A stretch of DNA of 64,000 nucleotides, from contig NC_133105.1 in assembly GCF_022965805.1 (NCBI RefSeq), positions 31,078,311 through 31,142,310 of the forward strand. The letters are read 5' to 3'. Source of the stretch: Primulina eburnea. Its lineage: Eukaryota > Streptophyta > Magnoliopsida > Lamiales > Gesneriaceae. The notes below the pieces were generated by a model. The model was not told the origin of the DNA. It was given only the letters and a program-made list of their open reading frames with translations, and ran no database searches. Positions 55,289 to 64,000 of this stretch are shown piece by piece. Numbering within the stretch: position 1 is the stretch's first letter; the number at the start of each line of letters is the position of its first letter. A program made the translations under genes and the position numbers.

Positions 55289-57314
55289 TGTTAGAGTACG
55301 TGCCCGTCCAGCCAAGTGTTGGCCGAGTGTTCACAATGAAACTCTATGTATAAGCAATCTTTATTTTAGTAATATTTGATATTATTATTTTGGCACATCT
55401 TTATCTGTATACCCATGCTAGTTGCATAGATAAAGCCCTTGAATATACAAATGGTAGAAAGAATATGAGATGCTCATATGATGAGTATCATGAAACTCAT
55501 ATTTGTAATACTGTAAATTCTAAACGGTTTCTATTCGATTCAGCCGTCACTAAGAAAGATATAGGCCGCTCGAGTTCGAGACTAGTATCTGCGATGTGAG
55601 TACCATGTTTCATTGGTAGGGGACATTGTGATGTCCGATCATGCAGATAGGTGCTCCTTGTAGAGTGCACTGAACAACCCTCCATAAAGGGACTTTCCAA
55701 GTGGTTCTCACTTATCGAGTGGAAATGTCCTAGTTTATGGTTGTACAGAATTAGTCCTTATGACCCGGGACAACGTTGAGACTCTATGTGCTAGAATTAC
55801 ACTTTGACTTGTTTACCGACTCTCATGGGGTCATCAGGTGGCAAGGTTGGGTGTTCTGTCGAAACACATAGGAGTCGATGCATTGTAAGTCGGGGATTCA
55901 CCGCTTACCTTCGGGTATGGATATCCTATGTGTTATCATGTGTATGTAGGTTGAAATCTCTGGCCAGAGTATGGTTGTAATTATGAAAGGGGTTTCATAG
56001 ATTAAACCATCGATGCAACTACGACATGACACATATTATCGATTCATTGACAACTCTCAATATACTAATGGTTGTCGAATCGGTCGGGATATATGAGTTT
56101 AAGGGACCGTACTGTACGCTAACCATAATTGAATGGTTCTTGCAGGCACTATAATTTGATACCTAGGGAATCATGTAAGCGATGCTGCTAGGCGTTTAAC
56201 ATGATTGGTTGGGTACTATCAGACTTGAGTTCTGACGTTCTTATTATCAAGGAGTTGATAAATAAGAATGGAGCAATTGGGGTATGCTCATATAAGGACA
56301 TGTTTAGTCCGAATCACATGGAGATGTGAACCCACGGCTAGTTGTATCAATGAACCATTGAAAGGAGAAAAAGTTCAATGTGTTGAACGACTTATAAATG
56401 AGTTTATAAGTGTAAAGAAAAATAGAAGTATGACTTCTATGAGAGAAATGTAAATTTTAATTTATGGAAGTGTTCCTAAATTAAAATTTGGCCAAGTGAA
56501 TAATGTATTTGAAAATTGTGATTTTCATAAACATTATTATGGACTAAATTAAATTAATTCAAGTGTTGAATTAATTAAACACTAGTGGACCTAGTAGAGT
56601 CCAAATAATTAAATTAATTCAAGTGTTGAATTAATTAAATTATATTGAGTCTTGTAGAGCTCAATTTAAATTAATTATTTAACTAGTGGGACTTAGGTAA
56701 ATTCAAGTAATGTTTAATTAGTCTCAAATATGTTTGAGATAATTAAATTTAGTCCATGGTTTTTATTTTGATAAAAACCATATAATATGCATGCATGGGA
56801 GGTGAAAGGTTGGGAGACTACTTTTTGAGTTTTCAAGGCATAGCATGCACCTTTTTGACTCTACTTTTCCCACAACCAAAAAAATGTTTCTCCTTCTCTC
56901 CTAGGATGAATAGTGCCGAAAATACTATTCACTCTCTCTCCAATTTTTCTTTCTTCAATGGTTGAAGAAACACTCACTTCTCTTTGAAAAATCCTCATAT
57001 TTTTCTAGTGCAAAATATGAGGGGATCTACCTAGTTGGTGGTGGGACTAATTTGAAGGAAAGATTCAAGAAGAAAGGAGGAGAGCTTGTAGATTTATCTT
57101 CCATTCAAGAGCCAAGTTGTTTACAACTTGGTTGGAGCCATTACATCAACCTCAAGAGGTTGATAGGTACATTTCTTAACACCCTAATGTATGACATAAT
57201 GGTGTTTTTGTATTTGCTACACAAGATTCATGTGGTGGCCGAAATTTTTGTATGAAAATTTAAATTTTTTAAACTTCCGTTGCCCTTCCGGTCACCGTAA
57301 CCGATCCCCTTTCA
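55289..57314 (+). repeat. 3' LTR of copia F
   Basis: 2,026 bp, TGTTAGAGTACGTGCCCG ... GATCCCCTTTCA. It lacks one copy of the 82-bp duplication seen in the LTRs of E, which explains most of its shorter length. Confidence 0.88.
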
Positions 57315-60300
57315 CAAATGACAACTTCAGTTTGTCCATCCGTTTGAGGATGACAAGTAGTAGAATACAACAATTTTTTGCCAAGTTTAGCCCATAAAGT
57401 CTTCCAAAAGTAACTCAAGAATTTAACATCGCGATCAGAAGCAATAGTCCTAGTCATGCAATGCAACCTAACGACTTCTCTAAAGAACAAATCCGCAATG
57501 TTTGAAGCATCAACGCTTTTATGAAAAGCTATAAAATGTGCCATCTTAGAGAATCTATCACAACAACGAAAATAGAATCCCTCCCATCTTATTTCTAGGC
57601 AACCCGAAAATAAAGTCCATAGAAATGTCAATCCAAGTTCTTTTTAAGAATAGCACGCAAAAGTGTTCCCAAAGTTCTATTGACAACTTCAGTTTGTCCA
57701 TCCGTTTGAGGATGATCAGTAGTAGAAAACAACAATTTTGTGCCAAGTTTAGCCCATAAAGTCTTCCAAAAGTAACCCAAGAATATAACATCGCGACCAG
57801 AAACAATAGTCATATGCATGCCATGCAACCTAACGACTTCTCTAAAGAACATATCCGCAATGTTTGAAGCATCATCGGTTTTATGACAAGCTATAAAATG
57901 TGCCATCTTAGAGAATCTATCCACAACAACAAAAATAGAATCTCTCCACTTCTTAATCCTAGGCAACCCCAATATAAAGTCCATACAAATGTCAATCCAA
58001 GTTCTTTTTAAGATTAGCACGCAAAAGTGTTCCCGAAGTTCTACTGACAACTTCAGTTTTTCCATCCGTTTGTGGATGACAAGTAGAAGAAAACATCAAT
58101 TTTGTGCCAAGTTTAGCCCATAAAGTATTCCAAAAGTAACTCAAGAATTTAACATCGCGATAAGAAGCAATAGTCTTAGTCATGCCATGCAACCTAACGA
58201 CTTCTCTAAAGAACAAATCCGCAATGTTTGAAGCATCATCGGTTTTATGACGAGCTATAAAATGTGCCATCTTAGAGAATCTATCCACAACAGCGAAAAT
58301 AGAATCCATCTCCTTCCTAGTCCTAGGCAACCCCAAAATAAAGTCCATTGAAATGTCAATCCAAGTTCTTTTTAAGAATAACACGCAAATGTGTTCATAA
58401 AGTTCTATTGACAACTTCAGTTTATCCATCCGTTTGAGGATGACAAGTAGTAGAAAACAACAATTTTGTGCCAAGTTTAGCCCATAAAGTACTCCAAAAG
58501 TAACTCAAGAATATATCATCGCGACCAGAAACAATAGTCCTAGGCATGCCATGCAACCTAACGACTTCTCTAAAGAACAAATCCGCAATGTTTGAAGCAT
58601 CATCGGTTTTATGACAAGCTATAAAATGTGTCATCTTAGAGAATCTATCCACCACAACAAAAATAGAATCCCTCCCCATCTTAGTCCTAGGAAACCCCAA
58701 AATAAAGTCCATAGAAATGTCAATCCAAGTTCTTTTTAAGAATAGCACGCAAAAGTGTTCCCAAAGTTCAATTGACAACTTCAGTTTGTCCATCCGTTTG
58801 AGGATGACAAGTAGTAGAAAACAACAATTTTGTGCCAAGTTTAGCCCATAAAGTATTCTAAAAGTAACTCAAGAATTTAAAATCGCGATAAGAAGCAATA
58901 GTCTTAGTCATGCCATGCAACCTAACGACTTCTCTAAAGAACAAATCTGCCATGTTTGAAGCATCATCGGTTTATGACATGCTATAAAATGTGCCATCTT
59001 AGATAATCTATCCACAACAACGAAAATAGAATCCTTTTTTTTCTAAGTCCTAGGCAACCCCAAAATAAAGTCCATAGAAATATCAATCCAAGTTATTTTT
59101 AAGAATAGCACGCAAAAGTGTTCTCAAAGTTCAATTGACAACTTCAGTTTGTCCATCCGTTTGAGGATGATAAGTAGTAGAAAACAACAATTTTGTGCCA
59201 AGTTTAGCCCATAAAGTCTTCCAAATGTAACTCAATAATATAACATCGCGACCAGAAACAATAGTCCTAGGCATGCCATGCAACCTAACGACTTCTCTGA
59301 AGAACAAATCCGCAATGTTTGAAGCATCATCGGTTTTATGACGAGCTATAAAATGTGCCATCTTAGATAATCTATCCACAACAACGAAAATAGAATCCCT
59401 CCCCTTCTTAGTCCTAGGCAACCCCAAAATAAAGTCTATAGAAATGTCAATCCAAGTTCTTTTTAAGAATAGCACGCAAAAGTGTTCCCAAAGTTCTATT
59501 GACAACTTCAGTTTGTCCATCCGTTTCAGGATGACAAGTAGTAGAAGACAACAATTTTGTGCCATGTTTAGCCCATAAAGTCTTCCAAAAGTAACTCAAG
59601 AATATAACATCGCGACCAGAAACAATAGTCCTAGGCATGCCATGCAACCTAACGACTTCTCTAAAGAACAAATCCGCAATGTTTGAAGCATCATCGGTTT
59701 TATGACGAGCTATAAAATGTGCCATCTTAGATAATCTATCCACAACAACGAAAATAGAATCTCTCCCCCTCTTTGTCCTAGGCAACCTCAAAATAAAGTC
59801 CATAGAAATGTCAATCCAAGTTCTTTTTAAGAATAGCACGCAAAAGTGTTCCCAAAGTTCTATTGACAACTTCAGTTTGTCCATCCGTTTGAGGATGACA
59901 AGTAGTAGAAAACAACAATTTTGTGCCAAGTTTAGCCCATAAAGTCTTCCAAAAGTAACTCAAGAATATAACATCACGACAAGAAACAATAGTCCTAGGC
60001 ATGCCAGGCAACCTAACGACTTCTTTAAAGAACAAATCCGCAAAGTTTGAAGCACAATCGGTTTTATGACAAGCTATAAAATGTGACATCTTATAGAATC
60101 TATCAACAACAACAAAAATAGAATCCCTCCCCTTCTTAGTCCTAGGCAACCCCAAAATAAAGTCCATAGAAATGTCAATCCAAGTTCTTTTTAAGAATAG
60201 CACGCAAAAGTGTTCCCAAAGTTCTATTGACAACTTCAGCAGTTTGTGCCATCCGTTTGAGGATGACAAGTAGTAGAAAACAACAATTTTGTACTAATTT

Positions 60301-60456
60301 AGCCCATAAAGTCTTCCAAAAGTAACTCAAAAATTTAACATCGCGATCAGAAGCAATAGTCCTAGGCATGCCATGCAACCTAACGACTTCTCTAAAGAAC
60401 AAATCCGCCATGTTTGAAGCATCATCGGTTTTATGACAAGCTATAAAATGTGCCAT
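57315..60456 (-). repeat. Tandem array of a gypsy integrase fragment, left block
   Basis: Head-to-tail monomers of ~364 bp. The anchor gacaacttcag occurs at 57320, 57682, 58046, 58410, 58774, 59137, 59501, 59865 and 60229 (spacings 362-364). On the minus strand each monomer encodes the integrase core: [85 protein letters not shown] and [18 protein letters not shown], then joins straight back to WIDISMDF of the next. The period is not a multiple of three, so each junction changes frame and no product longer than about 160 residues is possible. The core is a gypsy type different from T1 and T2. Function as integrase is excluded. Confidence 0.95.
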
Positions 60457-62223
60457 TGTGGGGACCCGGGCTCTAACTCAATTCTTTTGGGATTTATTGG
60501 ATCTTTGCTCGAAAATGTGGGTCAAAATTTTTCTTTTAACATTAAATCAAATGTATAGCTAAAGCATAACATGTCTTTATATTAATTAAACAACATAATG
60601 TACATACAAGTCTGTTTAGTACAATCATACGCTAGTGTTTAAATACCAACTACAAACATAAGTAGTCCAAGTCTAATGAGCAAACACTAGAAATCTTCAC
60701 CGCCCGAGATCTCCACGCTATCATCAATCTCTCATCTAGCTCGAGACCCAGATCCTGTCCCACCTGTTGCCATGCACACATACAGACACGACAACAGCCG
60801 GATAACTCCGGTGAGAACAAATCCCAGTATAAAACATGGATGCATGCAATGTAATAATCATGTACAAAAACATAGCATATATCAAGTAACATGAATGAAA
60901 ATCTAAACATGTAAAGGAATACAAATCTGTATTCAATCTCTAGTTCTTGACTCGATTCATTTCTACTCTAGGGATCCCGGTGTGAATAAGACGGTCTGTC
61001 ACCTACCCAACCACTCGGGGTGACGGTACGTCTTATTCCTAGACTTCGGTCAACTCTGTATCGAGGGTCTACACATAGAGTAAATCTACTACTATGCGTC
61101 GATACACCGAAACGTCTAGTTTTGGCCAATCTGCCAATATCTCCTATCTCAGGACTCGAATATAAATCAATAAACCAGACATTACATAATCAAATGTAAT
61201 AACAATCTAGTATGTGATTTAGGGAAACTCGTATCAAATCTGAATCGAGTTGTGCAATCCCGTGACCACATGAATTATACCTTTCTTGTTGAACAATCGG
61301 TGTCGTAGTCGAAGTCTTGAGTTCACAATAGCCAATACAAATCTGAAATGGCATAATCAATGTGCACTCTATCAATATACATCTCAAGAAATTCAATATA
61401 CAAGGCTGAAATCTGTTTCAATATAATTCGACGGCGTAACGGCGTAATTCTTCGATACCGATGACTCAATAATATCACAATCAATATTCACAACTCATAA
61501 TCTCATCACAATATACTCTCACACTGAATATATCCCATCTTAACTCAATAACATGCTGGAAAATTGCAACGATCGCATACGGTGTCTAAAAATCGATCCG
61601 TTTACGTTTCTATGCTGCTCGACATATCAAGAACACATAATCTACTTCAAATTTGAATTCTTCCAACACATAATTATCGAAACATGCTGAAAATAACTGA
61701 AACTTACATCCTCGAATAGCAAATGATGAGAGGAGTTCAAATCCGAAGTCGAATCTAAAACCGGATGGCTAAATCTTAAAAAAACATAACTTTAAGCAAT
61801 GAAGAACTTGAAGAATTTGAGGTGATGCTCTCGGTGCTCTCGGCTGCTGAATGAAGACAATGAATCAGCACCAAATATGTATATATACCCTGCCAAGTGT
61901 CAACATAAAAATCGAAGGTGGCATTCTCGCATGCAGCACCGCGGGTGCGGTCACTCTTGCACCGCGGGTGCGCTCGTGTTTCGGCAGCATTTCATTTTCT
62001 GAAATTCATCGACCGTGGGTGCGGTCTCTGCAAGACCGCGGGTGCGGTGATGCTACGGCCAAACTTCATAATTCTGAATAATACACCTGTGGGTGCGGTC
62101 TTGTCTGAGGCGCAGGTGCGGTATGGCTTCGGCCATTCTTTAAAAAGTTCTCATTTTTATGTCATGCATTCTCACCTCTTCAAATCTAACATCAATGACA
62201 ACTGATAATTTTCGAGCCTTACA
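60457..62223 (-). mobile_element. Solo gypsy LTR G4 (alpha family) in the array
   Basis: 1,767 bp, tgtggggacccgggctc ... ttttcgagccttaca, with a perfect target duplication gccat (60452-60456 and 62224-62228). The integrase monomer continues in register on the far side. It contains the conserved block (60764-60797), the gaataagac...gtcttattc inverted repeat (~60984-61038), a TATA-like gtatatatac (~61879) and a GC motif array. Confidence 0.96.
61935..62125. repeat. GC motif array in G4
   Basis: About six ACCGCGGGTGCGGT-like motifs, two of them decayed (accgtgggtgcgg, gcgcaggtgcgg). Confidence 0.83.
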
Positions 62224-64000
62224 GCCATCTTAGAGAATCTATCCACAACAACAAAAATAGAATCCCTCCCCTTCTTAATCCAAGGCAACCCCAAAATAAA
62301 ATCCATAGAAATGTCAATCCAAGTTCTTTTTAAGAATAACACGCAAAAGTGTTCCCAAAGTTCTATTGACAACTTCAGTTTGTCCATCCGTTTGAGGATG
62401 ACAAGTAGTAGAAAACAACAATTTTGTGCCATGTTTAGCCCATAAAGTATTCCAAAAGTAACTCAAGAATTTAACATCGCGATAAGAAGCAATAGTCTTA
62501 GTCATGCCATGCAACCTAACGACTTCTCTAAAGAAAAAATCCGCCATGTTTGAAGCATCATCGGTTTTATGACAAGCTATAAAATGTGCCATCTTAGATA
62601 ATCTATCCACAACAACGAAAATAGAATCCCTCCCTTTCTTAGTCCTAGGCAACCCCAAAATAAAGTCCATAGAAATATCAATCCAAGTTCTTTTTAAGAA
62701 TAGCACGCAAAAGTGTTCTCAAAGTTCAATTGACAACTTCAGTTTGTCCATCCGTTTGAGGATGAAAAGTAGTAGAATACAACAATTTTTTGCCAAGTTT
62801 AGCCCATAAAATCTTCCAAAAGTAACTCAAGAATTTAACACCGCGATCAGAAGCAATAGTCCTAGTCATCAATGCAACCTAACGACTTCTCTAAAGAACA
62901 AATCCGCAATGTTTGAAGCATCATCGCTTTTATGACAAGCTATAAAATGTGCCATCTGAGAGAATCTATCACAACAACGAAAATAGAATCCCTCCCCATC
63001 TTAGTCCTAGGCAACCCCAAAATAAAGTCCATAGAAATGTCAATCCATGTTCTTTTTAAGAATAGCACGCAAAAGTGTTCCCAAAGTTCTATTGACAACT
63101 TCAGTTTATCCATCCGTTTGAGGATGACAAGTAGTAGAAAACAACAATTTTGTGCCAAGTTTAGCCCATAAAGTACTCCAAAAGTAACTCAAGAATATAT
63201 CATCGCGACCAGAAACAATAGTCCTAGGCATGCCATGCAACCTAACGACTTCTCTAAAGAACAAATCCGCAATGTTTGAAGCATCATCGGTTTTATGACA
63301 AGCTATAAAATGTGCCATCTTAGAGAATCTATCCACCACAACAAAAATAGAATCCCTCCCCATCTTAGTCCTAGGAAACCCCAAAATAAAGTCCATAGAA
63401 ATGTCAATCCAAGTTCTTTTTAAGAATAGCACGCAAAAGTGTTCCCAAAGTTCAATTGACAACTTCAGTTTGTCCATCAGTTTGAGGATGACAAGTAGTA
63501 GAAAACAACAATTTTGTGCCAAGTTTAGCCCATAAAGTATTCCAAAAGTAACTCAAGAATTTAACATCGCGATAAGAAGCAATAGTCTTAGTCATGCCAT
63601 GCAACCTAACGACTTCTCTAAAGAAAAAATCCGCCATGTTTGAAGCATCATCGGTTTTATGACAAGCTATAAAATGTGCCATCTTAGATAATCTATCCAC
63701 AACAACGAAAATAGAATCCCTCCCTTTCTTAGTCCTAGGCAACCCCAAAATAAAGTCCATAGAAATATCAATCCAAGTTCTTTTTAAGAATAGCACGCAA
63801 AAGTGTTCTCAAAGTTCAATTGACAACTTCAGTTTGTCCATCCGTTTGAGGATGAAAAGTAGTAGAATACAACAATTTTTTGCCAAGTTTAGCCCATAAA
63901 ATCTTCCAAAAGTAACTCAAGAATTTAACATCGCGATCAGAAGCAATAGTCCTAGTCATCAATGCAACCTAACGACTTCTCTAAAGAACAAATCCGCAAT
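62224..64000 (-). repeat. Tandem array of a gypsy integrase fragment, right block
   Basis: The array continues after solo LTR G4, with anchors at 62369, 62732, 63094, 63459 and 63822, and runs off the window. Monomers at 62369 and 63459, and at 62732 and 63822, share private variants at a distance of 1,090 bp, so three monomers form a higher-order unit. On the minus strand the readable frames repeat the same core ([40 protein letters not shown]). Confidence 0.94.

Larger units (their letters stand above)
55082..57314 (+). mobile_element. Copia element F, 3' end
   Basis: The last part of RNase H, a polypurine tract and a 3' LTR. G2 cuts it on the left; the LTR ends ...gatcccctttca and is followed by caaat and the integrase array. 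Only one border of F is in the window. Confidence 0.82.

Noticed and set aside
57320..63960. A functional integrase gene family on the minus strand.
   Set aside because: Each monomer holds only the core, the junctions shift frame, and a catalytic Asp is replaced in most copies.

Overview
This window is plant nuclear repeat DNA from one deeply nested block of LTR retrotransposons. The signs are Ty3/gypsy elements of the plant Tekay/Del chromovirus type (integrase followed by a chromodomain-like C-terminus), Ty1/copia elements with 2-kb LTRs, primer-binding sites TGGTATCAGAGC matching plant initiator tRNA-Met, and strongly AT-rich sequence cut by GC-rich islands. I found no host gene, rRNA, tRNA or CRISPR. 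An angiosperm is clear; the species cannot be fixed from this window. Element names (T1, T2, B, C, A, D, E, F, E1, G1a-G4, S1) are labels used only here.

Left part (1-24,648). A minus-strand element B with an unusually long 3.5-kb LTR (8102-11609) and a gene-less internal region is split by a plus-strand Tekay element (T1, 3' part, 1592-4731) and by a solo gypsy LTR (G1b, 4923-7104). T1 is itself entered by LTR G1a, which is entered by another B-like LTR (1-533). B sits in the leader of a decayed copia element C (11610-13824 and 22703-23477). C also carries a complete 8.9-kb minus-strand Tekay element, T2 (13825-22702, TSD ggaaa), with recognisable but broken gag, protease, RT, RNase H and integrase-chromodomain. 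A gypsy LTR (G3) then runs into a 100-N assembly gap.

Middle (24,749-45,782). Copia A has a 584-codon RT-RNase H reading frame and a 3' LTR. Copia D is on the minus strand (5' LTR, GC-palindromic leader, broken gag). Copia E is a recombinant in which one LTR (34454-36622) has a pol end and polypurine tract on its left and a PBS and gag on its right. A solo copia LTR (S1, minus, TSD gaacc) sits inside the gag of E.

Right part (45,783-64,000). A minus-strand gypsy LTR (G2) is split by E1 (46263-53790, TSD aagac), whose two LTRs are almost identical although its pol is not readable, so it looks non-autonomous. Then comes the end of copia F. The last 6.7 kb is a head-to-tail array of about 14 copies of a ~364-bp piece of a gypsy integrase core, interrupted by solo LTR G4 (TSD gccat). 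This integrase-derived satellite, with a three-monomer higher-order repeat and loss of a catalytic aspartate in most copies, is the most unusual object in the window.

Two gypsy LTR families recur. Alpha (T1, T2, G2, G4) has arrays of ACCGCGGGTGCGGT-like motifs upstream of a TATA box. Beta (G1a, G1b, G3, E1) shares the downstream part of the LTR; G1a and G1b carry repeated GC hairpins upstream of TATA instead, and individual beta copies carry private minisatellites. Both families share a conserved stem-loop block. All calls are by eye, without database searches.
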